A stretch of DNA of 24,114 nt from DASPKW01 sp038244055 (GTDB taxonomy: Bacteria > Planctomycetota > Phycisphaerae > Tepidisphaerales > Tepidisphaeraceae), in assembly GCA_038244055.1 (NCBI GenBank), contig JBBRTW010000047.1, forward strand, positions 1 through 24,114, written 5' to 3'. The position numbers were made by a program, and so were the translations under genes. The notes below the pieces were generated by a model. It was not told where the DNA came from. It saw nothing but the letters and a program-made list of their open reading frames with translations, and made no database searches. Position 1 is the first letter of the stretch. Each line of letters begins with the position of its first letter. Positions 7,760 to 15,538 of this stretch are shown here, one piece after another.

Positions 7760-8026
7760 ATGGTTGGTCTTCCCTCACTTCTGGAACGTATGATCGAGCC
7801 TGAAACAGGCAGCTTCCTGCCGGATCATGCGAAATATGTCCTATCCCTTGGTTTTTCAGACGCCGAGAAGGCGCGCTATCTCGAGTTGGCTGACAAGGTG
7901 CAGGATGGAGCGCTTACGTCAGAGGAGGAAGCAGAACTCGATGATTTCATCACAGCCAACACACTGCTGATAATCCTCCAATCCAAGGCCCGGCGATCGT
8001 TGAACAAATCGAGTTCCGCAGCCTGA
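7760..8026 (+). CDS. Small acidic protein upstream of an HNH protein
   Basis: The protein has 88 residues, is cytoplasmic and helical (FSDAEKARYLELADKVQDGALTSEEEAELDDFITANTLLIILQSKARRSL). It is acidic in the middle with a basic C-terminal end. The TGA (8024-8026) is separated by one base from the ATG of the HNH gene, so the two are almost certainly co-translated. Similar small proteins with 'LT-EE--EL--Y/FI--N--L--LQ-KAR-SL' are, as I recall, common next to HNH genes in planctomycetes and cyanobacteria. The pairing suggests an accessory or antitoxin-like partner, but no experiment I know of proves that. Confidence 0.85.
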   Translation: MVGLPSLLERMIEPETGSFLPDHAKYVLSLGFSDAEKARYLELADKVQDGALTSEEEAELDDFITANTLLIILQSKARRSLNKSSSAA

Positions 8027-8027
8027 C

Positions 8028-8420
8028 ATGAAAAAGGGCCTCGTCCAGCTTGTTCGCCGCCGCGCGGAGTTTTCCTGCGAATATTGTCGACTCAAGGAAG
8101 CGCGCTCGCCGCTCCCTTTGGTTATCGATCACATTGTGGCCCGTCAGCATGATGGGAAAACGGTCGGAGAGAATCTCGCGCTTGCTTGCGCCATTTGCAA
8201 TCGACACAAAGGGCCCAACATCTCCGGAGTCGATCCAATCTCCACATTGCTCACGCGCTTGTTCAATCCGCGCATCGATCTGTGGGATGAGCACTTCGCG
8301 CAGAAGGGAATGTCCATTATGGGCCTGACGCCCGTCGGCTGCGCAACCATCGCAGTGCTCAAAATGAACGGGCCAAAACAACTGAGCATTCGCCAGGTGA
8401 CTTCGAACCAGAACACATGA
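8028..8420 (+). CDS. HNH endonuclease-family protein
   Basis: The protein has 130 residues. It has the zinc-binding CEYC at 17-20 and CAIC at 54-57 and the HNH core VIDHIVARQHDG (Asp34-His35), ENLALAC (Asn49) and NRHKG (His60). All expected metal and catalytic positions are present, so it is probably an active ββα-metal nuclease that cuts or nicks DNA. The C-terminal half (LFNPRIDLWDEHF) is typical of stand-alone planctomycete/cyanobacterial HNH proteins. ATG 8028 comes one base after the previous stop. The gene ends 12 bp before the convergent sulfatase gene, leaving no room for a separate terminator. Its biological target is unknown. Confidence 0.92.
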   Translation: MKKGLVQLVRRRAEFSCEYCRLKEARSPLPLVIDHIVARQHDGKTVGENLALACAICNRHKGPNISGVDPISTLLTRLFNPRIDLWDEHFAQKGMSIMGLTPVGCATIAVLKMNGPKQLSIRQVTSNQNT

Positions 8421-8432
8421 AAACTTACCCTC

Positions 8433-9878
8433 TCAATTCGGCCCTCCCCCAAACTGCTTCCAATATTGCTCTTTGAAGGGATTCACTTTGGGACCGACTG
8501 CCGTTTCATTTTCGAGGCATGGTTGCACATCAACCCACCACTTGTCATAGGCCGCCTCCAACTCCTTCACCACGTCCGGCCGGGCCGCCGCCAGATCCTT
8601 CTCTTCCCCCGGATCGGCCTTGAGATCGTAAAGCTGCCACGCCTTGGCACCATTCTTTGCGATATTCACCATTTGATACTGCGAGTTGCGCACGCTGCAA
8701 CTCCGATACTTCGAGTCCGCCACCTTCCCGCGTTCCCAGCGGCCGACATGCGTGAACAGCATCCGATCCGCCCACGGCACATTGGCATCCATCAGCGCCG
8801 GCAGCAGCGACCTGCCCTCCACCTGGCCGGCCGCGCTCGCGGGAATTTTCGCCCCCGCGATCTGCGCCAGGGTCGGCAGAATATCGATGTGGGCCGCCAG
8901 TTGCGGGCGGTCGCCCGGCGCGAAAACGCCCGGCCAGCGCATCAGGCACGGCACATGCGTCCCCCCGTTCCATGGTGTCACCTTCGCGCCGCGCATGCCG
9001 GCGTTGAACACTTTCACGCCGCCGGTGCCGCCGTTGTCGGTCATGAAAATCACCAGTGTGTTCTTCTCCAGGCCCAGTTCGTTCAAGCGCTTCATGAGCC
9101 GGCCGACGTTGTCGTCGATATTGGCGATCATGCCAAAGAACTTCGCCGTCGGGGGCGGGACTTTTCCCTCATACAGCTTCTCATCTTCCGGGCGGACCTG
9201 CAGCGGCGTGTGCGGGGCGTTGGTTGCGATCCACGCGAAAAACGGCTCCTTCTCCTTGCTCCGCGTTTCGATCCACTTCGTCGCCTGGTTGAAGAAAACA
9301 TCCGTGCAGTAGCCCTCGGTCTTCTCGAACTTGCCGTTGTGCTTGATGGCCGGGTTGAAGTAGGTGTTACCCGGCGCATCGCCGCACGATCCGACATAGC
9401 TCTGCCCGATCCCACCAGCGCCGTGGATGAAGACCTCATCGAAGCCGCGGCGATCGGGTTGATAGGAGTCTTCATCGCCCAGGTGCCACTTGCCGAAGAT
9501 ACCGGTCGAATACCCGGCCGATTTGAGTATCTGCGGCAGCGTGACCGCCTTCAAACTCATCCGCTCGCGCTCGTTGATGGTGTGGGTGACGCCGGATTTG
9601 AATTCGTGCCGGCCGGTCATCAGGGCGCAGCGCGTCGGGGCGCAGGTCGGGCTGACCTGAAAATCCGTGAAGCGCGCGCTCTGGGTGTGCAGGGCATCGA
9701 TATTCGGCGTCTTGAGAATCGGATTGCCCGCCCAGGAGAAATCGCCGTAGCCCTGGTCATCGGTGAGGATCACGACAATGTTCGGCCGAGCGGGGAGATC
9801 GGCCGCTAGCGCGGCCCGGCTTATGCCAACCATAGTCGCAATCGCCAAAAGCACGTTTCGAATCGCAAAGTTCGTCAT
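8433..9878 (-). CDS. Secreted sulfatase (arylsulfatase type, formylglycine-dependent)
   Basis: The protein has 481 residues and should hydrolyse sulfate esters, probably on sulfated polysaccharides, outside the cytoplasm. Start ATG 9878 has GGAGG four bases upstream (complement of 9883-9887); an in-frame ATG at 9920 adds a hydrophilic stretch before the signal and is less likely. Residues 1-26 form a Sec signal peptide (NVLLAIATMVGISRAALA). The metal-binding ILTDDQGYGD (38-46), the signature CAPTR (Cys79-Arg83, Cys converted to formylglycine), GKWHLG and the later FMTDNGG motif are all present. The third signature position is Thr rather than the more usual Ser. Activity needs a formylglycine-generating enzyme, not encoded here. 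Sulfatases of this type are numerous in planctomycetes. Confidence 0.95.
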   Translation of the reverse strand: MTNFAIRNVLLAIATMVGISRAALAADLPARPNIVVILTDDQGYGDFSWAGNPILKTPNIDALHTQSARFTDFQVSPTCAPTRCALMTGRHEFKSGVTHTINERERMSLKAVTLPQILKSAGYSTGIFGKWHLGDEDSYQPDRRGFDEVFIHGAGGIGQSYVGSCGDAPGNTYFNPAIKHNGKFEKTEGYCTDVFFNQATKWIETRSKEKEPFFAWIATNAPHTPLQVRPEDEKLYEGKVPPPTAKFFGMIANIDDNVGRLMKRLNELGLEKNTLVIFMTDNGGTGGVKVFNAGMRGAKVTPWNGGTHVPCLMRWPGVFAPGDRPQLAAHIDILPTLAQIAGAKIPASAAGQVEGRSLLPALMDANVPWADRMLFTHVGRWERGKVADSKYRSCSVRNSQYQMVNIAKNGAKAWQLYDLKADPGEEKDLAAARPDVVKELEAAYDKWWVDVQPCLENETAVGPKVNPFKEQYWKQFGGGPN

Positions 9879-10011
9879 CGTTCCTCCAAAGCGGATCATC
9901 GCCGAATTCCACATTAACATACACCGCCCAATTCGCGCCGTGACTACAAATCATTTCCATGACGGCGCCGCGCCCGTTGACAACATCCCCCCTTCGCCCG
10001 ACAAAACCTCC

Positions 10012-10932
10012 ATGGCCACCGACCGCAAATCCGCAATCGTGACCGGCGCATCGCGCGGCATTGGCCGGGGGATCGCCATCGCGCTGGGGCGCGAGGGGTT
10101 CGATGTCATCATCAACTACGCCAGCAACGCCGCCGCCGCGGAGGAGGTCGCCGCGATCGTCCGATCGGCCGGCGGGCGCGCCGTGCCCATCCGCGCCGAC
10201 ATCGCGAGCCCCGCCGATCGCCAGAGCCTGGTCGATCAAACTCTCGCCGCATTCGGCCGGATCGATCTCCTGGTCAATAATGCCGGCGTCGCGCCGGATG
10301 TCCGCGCCGACCTATTGGACCTGGGCGAAGCCTCCTTCGACCGCCTCATCGATATCAATCTCAAAGGCCCATTCTTCCTGACGCAGATCGTGGCGCGGAG
10401 GATGATCGAGGAATGGCAGAAGTTAGAAGTTAGAAGCGAGAAGCGAGAAGTGCCATCGTCCGTTGTCCGTGGTCCGTTGTCAGTTGCCTCGCGCGATGAT
10501 GCACCAACAACGGACAACGGACAACTGACTACTGACAATTCCCACAACTCGCAACTCGCAACTCGTAACTCTCCCCCCATAATCATCAACATCACCTCCG
10601 TCAGCGCCTACGCCCCCAGCATCAACCGCGGCGACTACTGCATCGCCAAGGCCGGGCTGGCGATGATGACCCAGCTCTACGCCGCGCGGCTGGCCGCCCA
10701 TGGCATCACCGTCTACGAACTCCGCCCGGGCGTGATCGAGACGGACATGACCGGTCCGGTAAAGGCCAAGTACGACGATCTGATTTTCAACAAGGATCTC
10801 ACCCCGTTGCGGCGCTGGGGAACCAGCGAGGATGTCGCCAAAGCGGTGGTCGCGATCGCGGGTGGGCTGCTGCCGTTTTCAACCGGTGAAGTCATCAATG
10901 TCGATGGCGGTTACCATATTCGACGTTTATAG
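10012..10932 (+). CDS. SDR-family oxidoreductase with a repeat-derived insertion
   Basis: The protein has 306 residues against about 250 for the family. It is a cytoplasmic NAD(P)-dependent short-chain dehydrogenase, FabG-like in sequence. TGASRGIG (11-18) binds cofactor and LLVNNAG follows. The catalytic Ser196 (INITSVSA), Tyr209 and Lys213 (YCIAK) are present with normal spacing. Residues 136-189 do not belong to the fold: they come from four 7-bp tandem arrays inserted exactly where the loop between helix αE and strand β5 lies (after MIEEW, before IINITS). Without them the length is 252. ATG 10012 starts two codons before the first β-strand; no strong ribosome site is seen. The divergent sulfatase gene is 133 bp away. 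The enzyme may still work because the insertion is in a surface loop. Confidence 0.93.
   Translation: MATDRKSAIVTGASRGIGRGIAIALGREGFDVIINYASNAAAAEEVAAIVRSAGGRAVPIRADIASPADRQSLVDQTLAAFGRIDLLVNNAGVAPDVRADLLDLGEASFDRLIDINLKGPFFLTQIVARRMIEEWQKLEVRSEKREVPSSVVRGPLSVASRDDAPTTDNGQLTTDNSHNSQLATRNSPPIIINITSVSAYAPSINRGDYCIAKAGLAMMTQLYAARLAAHGITVYELRPGVIETDMTGPVKAKYDDLIFNKDLTPLRRWGTSEDVAKAVVAIAGGLLPFSTGEVINVDGGYHIRRL
10418..10573. repeat. Four consecutive heptamer arrays inside the SDR gene
   Basis: Array one: AGAAGTT, AGAAGTT, AGAAGCG, AGAAGCG, AGAAGTG (10418-10452). Array two: GTCCGTT, GTCCGTG, GTCCGTT, GTCAGTT (10458-10485). Array three: AACGGAC, AACGGAC, AACTGAC, TACTGAC (10509-10536), which is the inverse of array two. 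Array four: AACTCGC, AACTCGC, AACTCGT, AACTCTC (10546-10573). All are open in the SDR reading frame. Confidence 0.93.
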
Positions 10933-11017
10933 GACCGCGGCCGTGTGATGCCACACACCTTTGGGAGCAGGGCATTTTCCCTATCGCCGGGCGCAATCGT
11001 TCAGCCCTGTGGGTTTT

Positions 11018-13258
11018 ATGTCGAAAAAACAGGGGATGTCGTATATCGCGTCTACATATGGTGTTGGATCGCCCGGGCGGGGAAACGCGCGGGGAGGGGA
11101 TGGAATTCACGCATGCGACACCGCGCCCACCGCGCCGGCCGACCCGGCCGACCTCAATTCCGCAATCATCGATACCACCGCATCCCTGATCATCGTGCTC
11201 GATCCCAGGGGCCGGATTGTCAGCTTCAACAAGGCCTGCGAGCGCGCCTCGGGCTATACCTTCGCCGAGGCGGCCGCCAGGGCGAATTACGAATTTCTTC
11301 TCGATGCGACCGAGGTGGAAAAGGTTCGCACCGCCTTCAACCGCATCAATGCCGGCGAATTTCCCAGCGCGCACGAGAACGACTGGATCGCCCGCGATGG
11401 CACGCGCCGGCATATCGTCTGGTCGACCAGCGCCGTCGTCGACGAGCGGGGCGAGGTCCGGCTGATCGTCGGTTGCGGCAACGACATCACCGAGCGCCGG
11501 CAGATTGAGCTCAAGCTGCGCGAGAGCGAAGAGCGCTACGCGCTGGCCGTCCGCGGGGCCAACGATGGCATCTGGGACTGGGACCTGCGCGCCGATACGC
11601 TCCACACCTCCGACCGCTGGAAGGCGATGCTGGGCGCGAACGATGAGGAAATCGGCACGGTGCCCGATGACTGGTTCTCGCGCATCCACCCCGAGGACCT
11701 TCCCCGTTTCAGGGCCGCGCTCGACCAGCACATCGAAGGCAAAAGCCCGCACGTCGAGATCGAGCATCGCATGCGCCATCGCAGCGGCCTCTGGCGCTGG
11801 TATCTGGTGCGCGGGCTGGCGATCCGCGATGCTGCCGGCAAGGCCTATCGCGTGGCCGGGTCGCTCACCGACGTCAACGACCGCAAGGCGGTTGAGGATC
11901 AGCTCGTCCGCGAAGCGCTCTACGACAGCCTCACCGGCCTGGGCAATCGCGTTCTGATCCAGAATCGATTGCAGCATGCGCTGGCCCGCGCGCGCCGCAA
12001 CGAGGATTTCAAGTTCGCGGTGCTCTTCCTGGACCTGGACCGCTTCAAGATCATCAACGATGGGCTGGGGCACCTGGTCGGCGATCAGTTGCTGGTCGAG
12101 CTCTCCAAACGGCTGCGCACCTGCGTCCGCCCGGCCGATACGGTTGCCCGCCTGGGGGGCGATGAGTTCATCATCCTGCTCGAAGACCTGCGCGAAGAGG
12201 GCGATGCGGTGCGCGTGGCCGAGCGCGTTCACGAGCTCCTCAAGACCCCCTTCGCACTTGGGGAGAACGAGATTTTCTCCTCCGCCAGCATCGGCATCGC
12301 CCCCGGCTCGCCGCGCTATCGCAACGTGCAGGATCTTCTGCGCGATGCCGATGCGGCCATGTACCGCGCCAAGGCCCTGGGCAAAAGCCGCCACGAAATT
12401 TTCGATGAGGCGCTGCACGAAAAGGCGATGGAAACCCTCCAGCTCGAGACCGACCTCCGCCACGCCGTCGAGCGCGGCGAGTTCTTCCCGGCCTTCCAGC
12501 CGATCGTCTCGCTCATCGATGGGTCTTTGCAGGGCTTCGAAGCGCTGGTGCGCTGGCGGCACCCCGATCGCGGCATGGTTTCGCCGGCGACTTTCATCCC
12601 CGTGATGGAGGAGACCGGCCTGATCGTGCCCCTGGGCGCGTGGATGCTCCGTGTTTCCTGCCTGACCCTGGCGCGATGGCGTCAGCGTTTTCCTGCCCTG
12701 GCGCATGTCGGCATCAGCATCAACGTCTCCGGCAAGCAATTCGCCCGCGGCGATCTGGCGGGCGATGTCGCCGCCGCCCTGGCCGAGAGCGGCCTGCCGC
12801 CCGACTGCCTGACCCTCGAGATCACCGAGAGCGTGATGATGAGCAACTCCGAGCAAGCGGCCCAGACCCTGCGCCGGCTGCGCGAGCACGGCGTATCGAT
12901 TCACGTCGACGATTTCGGCGTCGGCTACTCCTCGCTGGCCCAGCTCCACCGCTTCCCGATCGATGCCCTTAAGATCGACCGCGCCTTCGTCTCGCGCATC
13001 GCCAAGACCATCGACGCGAAGGATGAAGTGGCCCGCGATTCCTCCCTCGTGCGCACGATCATCTCCCTGGCCCGCAATCTCGGCCTGGGCGTGACGGCCG
13101 AGGGAATCGAAACCGCCGAGCAGCTCGAATATCTCCGTCAACTCCGCTGCGAGCTGGGGCAGGGGTATTTGTTCTCGAAGCCGCTTGCGGAAAAGGAGAT
13201 GGAAGCGCTCCTGGCGGGCGGCTTGCCGTGGGGCATGGCGAGTCGGAAGGCAGGGTAG
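11018..13258 (+). CDS. PAS-PAS-GGDEF-EAL cyclic-di-GMP signalling protein
   Basis: The protein has 746 residues from ATG 11018. A start at ATG 11036 or TTG 10961 cannot be excluded, because no strong ribosome site decides. Two PAS domains (about 45-165 and 170-290) each end in a PAC-like 'DITERR/DVNDRK' helix. The GGDEF domain has intact RLGGDEF (GGDEF 380-384) and the RPAD inhibitory I-site five residues before it. The EAL domain has EAL at 508-510 plus NVSGKQF, EITES, DDFGVGYSS (Asp631-Asp632), KIDRAF and EGIET, so all catalytic groups are present. It could therefore both make and break cyclic-di-GMP in response to a PAS ligand. No membrane helix is seen, so it is cytoplasmic. It ends 22 bp before the convergent toxin gene. 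Confidence 0.95.
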   Translation: MSKKQGMSYIASTYGVGSPGRGNARGGDGIHACDTAPTAPADPADLNSAIIDTTASLIIVLDPRGRIVSFNKACERASGYTFAEAAARANYEFLLDATEVEKVRTAFNRINAGEFPSAHENDWIARDGTRRHIVWSTSAVVDERGEVRLIVGCGNDITERRQIELKLRESEERYALAVRGANDGIWDWDLRADTLHTSDRWKAMLGANDEEIGTVPDDWFSRIHPEDLPRFRAALDQHIEGKSPHVEIEHRMRHRSGLWRWYLVRGLAIRDAAGKAYRVAGSLTDVNDRKAVEDQLVREALYDSLTGLGNRVLIQNRLQHALARARRNEDFKFAVLFLDLDRFKIINDGLGHLVGDQLLVELSKRLRTCVRPADTVARLGGDEFIILLEDLREEGDAVRVAERVHELLKTPFALGENEIFSSASIGIAPGSPRYRNVQDLLRDADAAMYRAKALGKSRHEIFDEALHEKAMETLQLETDLRHAVERGEFFPAFQPIVSLIDGSLQGFEALVRWRHPDRGMVSPATFIPVMEETGLIVPLGAWMLRVSCLTLARWRQRFPALAHVGISINVSGKQFARGDLAGDVAAALAESGLPPDCLTLEITESVMMSNSEQAAQTLRRLREHGVSIHVDDFGVGYSSLAQLHRFPIDALKIDRAFVSRIAKTIDAKDEVARDSSLVRTIISLARNLGLGVTAEGIETAEQLEYLRQLRCELGQGYLFSKPLAEKEMEALLAGGLPWGMASRKAG

Positions 13259-13280
13259 GACGCGGTGCCGCGGGCACGAT

Positions 13281-13625
13281 CTAGCCCAGGTCCTCTTCGA
13301 AATCGAATTCGATCTCGTCCATCAGGGGTGCTAGATCACGCGCGCCGTGGACGATGCGGAATATCTCGATGCCCGCCGGCACGCGACGGAAAAAGATCAG
13401 GAAATTCCGATAGGGGGTGACCGGCGTTACTTTCAAGCCGTCCAATCGAGGGTCCGGTGAGTTCCAGTACCGGCCAACGCCCGGCGAATCGACCAGGCGG
13501 CGGATGGAACGCTCAATCGCATCCAACACGTTGTCGGCCGATTGAGGGCTCCGTTCGTGGATGTATCGGTAGATGGCGATGATGTCATCCCGCACCCGGC
13601 GGGCGCGGCGAATGTCGGGTTTCAT
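13281..13625 (-). CDS. ParE/RelE-family toxin
   Basis: The protein has 114 residues. Family members block DNA gyrase (ParE) or cleave ribosome-bound mRNA (RelE). The sequence has the typical N-terminal helical hairpin (ARRVRDDIIAIYRYIHERSPQSADNVLDAIERSIRRLVDSP) followed by the antiparallel sheet G-KVTPVTPYRNFLIFFRR...IEIFRIVHGARD, with the conserved 'YR-FLIFFR' and 'RIVHGARD' strands. These fit ParE better than RelE. ATG 13625 overlaps the antitoxin stop as ATGA, so the pair is translationally coupled. A 13-base GTGCC-GCG-GGCAC hairpin lies in the short gap to the convergent GGDEF-EAL gene. Confidence 0.93.
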   Translation of the reverse strand: MKPDIRRARRVRDDIIAIYRYIHERSPQSADNVLDAIERSIRRLVDSPGVGRYWNSPDPRLDGLKVTPVTPYRNFLIFFRRVPAGIEIFRIVHGARDLAPLMDEIEFDFEEDLG

Positions 13626-13921
13626 CGCCTTGCTTTCCCCGTTTTGGCGACCGCAGTCTTAGCTATTGTGGTCTTGGCCACCGCCGCTTTGGCGGCCCGG
13701 CGGATCGATGCCCAGTCCGCATCATCCATCACCGTAGTCGCGCCGCTTTCGACGGCCTCAACCAGGGTCGCATCGATCCGTTTCCTCGCCTCGCGAGCGC
13801 GGGCGCGGCGGAGCATGTCGCGGAGGAACTCGCTGGCGGTGCCGTACCCGCCGCCCTTGACCTGATCATCCACCCATTGTTTCAAGTCGGCTGGGAGGGA
13901 GACATTCATGGTGGTGCGCAT
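13622..13921 (-). CDS. ParD/CopG-type antitoxin
   Basis: The protein has 99 residues from ATG 13921; an ATG at 13909 is also possible. It starts MRTTMNVSLPADLKQWVDDQ, the ribbon-helix-helix DNA-binding opening of ParD-like antitoxins, followed by a helix pair (GTASEFLRDMLRRARAREA) and a toxin-binding region. It should neutralise the toxin encoded just downstream and repress the shared promoter. The C-terminal tail is odd: AAVAKT-TIAKT-AVAKT-GKARR, a pentapeptide-like Ala/Lys repeat not usual for the family. The longer frame extending up to 14173 runs into repeats and is not part of the gene. Confidence 0.9.
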   Translation of the reverse strand: MRTTMNVSLPADLKQWVDDQVKGGGYGTASEFLRDMLRRARAREARKRIDATLVEAVESGATTVMDDADWASIRRAAKAAVAKTTIAKTAVAKTGKARR

Positions 13922-14061
13922 ACGCCAGATGGTAACAGTGCCGCAAGGTGGATGCAATTTGTGGCAGGAAATGAAGCGGTCGCTCGCGGGAGAGGCAAAC
14001 GTAGCTCGACCTTCCGATGTCGAGTCCTGCCGCACCCGAACGCTCAGCCTGATACGTTTTT

Positions 14062-14341
14062 GGAGAAGAAAAAAGGGACGGAGAAGAAAAAAGGGACGGG
14101 AGCTTTTTCCATCCACGGGAGCCTCTTTTATCCCATTTTCCATCCTCTCAACCCTCCACCATCCCCACCCCATTCAGCGATTGCGCCAATTCCGCCAGGC
14201 GCCCCTGGCGCAGGCGCTTTTCCTCGGCCGGGGTGAGGTTGCCGCATTCGGGGCATCGGCCGCTGAGGTTGCCGGTCAGGTCGTAGTGGCATGAGGGGCA
14301 GAGGGGGTGGTCGCTTTGGCGATGGAGAAGAAAAAAGGGAC
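14062..14341. repeat. 18-bp A-rich repeat, three copies
   Basis: The word GGAGAAGAAAAAAGGGAC occurs in tandem at 14062-14079 and 14080-14097 and again at 14324-14341. Each array ends in GGGAGCTTTTT(T)CC. At 14331-14353 AAAAAAG pairs with CTTTTTT around a 9-base loop, a symmetric structure that could weakly terminate transcription on either strand. The third copy is the joint of the tandem duplication described separately. Confidence 0.85.
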
Positions 14342-14357
14342 GGGAGCTTTTTTCCAT
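14148..14357 (-). pseudogene. Duplicated 3' fragment of the zinc-ribbon gene
   Basis: Bases 14148-14325 repeat the last 178 bp of the neighbouring zinc-ribbon membrane protein gene, in the same orientation and 221 bp downstream. The fragment has no membrane part. It does keep an open frame from ATG 14357, giving 69 residues: a repeat-encoded start (MEKSSRPFF...), the complete zinc ribbon (CPSCHYD...CPECG) and the original tail and stop. GGAGGG lies almost against the ATG, too close for normal initiation. I treat it as a non-functional remnant, but a tiny free zinc-ribbon protein is possible. Confidence 0.75.
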
Positions 14358-14546
14358 CCCCTCCGCCCTCAACCCTCCACCATCCCCACCCCATTCAGCG
14401 ATTGCGCCAACGCCGAAAGGTGCCCCTGGCGCAGGCGCTTTTCCTCGGCCGGGGTGAGGTTGCCGCATTCGGGGCATCGGCCGCTGAGGTTGCCAGTCAG
14501 GTCGTAGTGGCATGAGGGGCAGAGGGGGTGGTCGCTTTGGCGATGG
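14148..14546. repeat. Tandem duplication, 221-bp period
   Basis: 14148-14325 and 14369-14546 align without gaps at a constant 221-bp offset. The few differences are clustered where LAELAQS in one copy is LSALAQS in the other, plus one G/A change. The A-rich 18-bp repeat sits at the junction and also just beyond the outer copy, so recombination or slippage between those short repeats may have made the duplication. Confidence 0.92.
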
Positions 14547-15232
14547 CGGCGGGAGCGGAAGGCGAGCAGCGCGAGGCCGGCCATGCCGATCGCCAGCCAG
14601 ATTGCGCCGGGGATGCGCGGAGCGCCGATGCACACGGATTGCGGCGGTTCGAGCCCCGTGGCGGCCGCGAACATCAGCGCGGCGACCAGCGCGAAGCGCG
14701 CCGCGCGGCGTCGCCAGCGCGGTTCGAAATACGCGCCGATGATCGCCACGAGCCAGGCCGACCCGCAGATCATCCAGAAAATCACCCGCGCGCCTTCGCT
14801 GGCGTTCCAGAATCGCAGCGGCGGATCGGAGAGGGGTGGATTCTCCACCCAGGCGTCGCGAAGGCGATCGTTGTTGAAGCGCAGGGCCAGATGCCGGCCG
14901 GTGGCGGGGTCGTCGAGGCGGGTGATCTGGCTGCCGAAGAGATCGGGGCGGGTCTTCCAGCAGGTGGAGTTGATGGGGTCGGGATAGTCGGGGTCGTTTT
15001 CGATGATCTGGCGGACCTCGGCGGAAGTTTCCTGGAGATGACGGTTCAGGAGAAATGTATAGTGCAGGCGAGCGCCGTCGGTGCGGGAGAAATGTTCCAA
15101 CGCGCGGACCGGCGCATCGGCCGCCCATTGGGCCGCCCGGAGATTGAAGCGATATTTGAGGATGCCGATCGCCGCGACCCCCAGCAGCAATAGCAGCCAG
15201 GCGAGCGGGCGGATGGAACGGCGGTAGTTCAT
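14369..15232 (-). CDS. Membrane protein with C-terminal zinc ribbon (planctomycete type)
   Basis: The protein has 287 residues. An N-terminal helix (about 10-26, LAWLLLLLGVAAIGIL) leads to an extracytoplasmic domain of about 120 residues. Three more helices follow (about 150-169 VIFWMICGSAWLVAIIGAYF, 178-193, and 208-226). The C-terminus is a cytoplasmic zinc ribbon, CPSCHYDLTG...RCPECG, then TPAEEKRLRQG. This zinc ribbon attached to a membrane domain is very common in planctomycetes, especially Phycisphaerae, and its function is unknown. ATG 15232 gives a normal membrane start. The 3' end has been duplicated downstream. Nothing in the neighbourhood shows a pathway. Confidence 0.88.
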   Translation of the reverse strand: MNYRRSIRPLAWLLLLLGVAAIGILKYRFNLRAAQWAADAPVRALEHFSRTDGARLHYTFLLNRHLQETSAEVRQIIENDPDYPDPINSTCWKTRPDLFGSQITRLDDPATGRHLALRFNNDRLRDAWVENPPLSDPPLRFWNASEGARVIFWMICGSAWLVAIIGAYFEPRWRRRAARFALVAALMFAAATGLEPPQSVCIGAPRIPGAIWLAIGMAGLALLAFRSRRHRQSDHPLCPSCHYDLTGNLSGRCPECGNLTPAEEKRLRQGHLSALAQSLNGVGMVEG

Positions 15233-15538
15233 GGTCTCGTCAGCATTACGAGTCCCTGCGGCCGAATGGATTCAAAGCACGCTCAGTCGAGTAGCGCCAA
15301 CCGAGTCCGAGACCTGAGAAACATTCCTCAACCCATCACACCTATAGGAATTAGGTGGCGCGCAAGCCATGTTGGCAAAAGCGAGTTAACGAAAAATAAA
15401 AATCGAGTTCCGCGCGCAACAAACGCACTCGTTGAATGTAGATTCCCATGCGGGATCAGAACGTTCGCCCATCTACTTCCATGCTTAGTTCATTATGGAT
15501 CGTCAGCCTCTGATGCTGCCGGCCGAGAGTTAAACCCC
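15233..15538. other. Gap between divergent genes
   Basis: These 306 bp separate the zinc-ribbon gene from the efflux operon. The centre (about 15385-15405) is AT-rich (GTTAACGAAAAATAAAAATCG) compared with the surroundings and is the likeliest promoter area for the efflux operon. I see no heptamer array, palindrome or convincing small gene here. Confidence 0.5.

Noticed and set aside
10895..13141. Minus-strand open frame of 748 codons
   Set aside because: It is opposite the PAS-GGDEF-EAL gene, which has every catalytic motif. The minus frame has none and is a GC-bias artefact.
15266..15538. 91-codon N-terminal extension of the RND permease
   Set aside because: RND pumps begin at the first membrane helix, which starts right after ATG 15539; the extension has no hydrophobic or conserved features.
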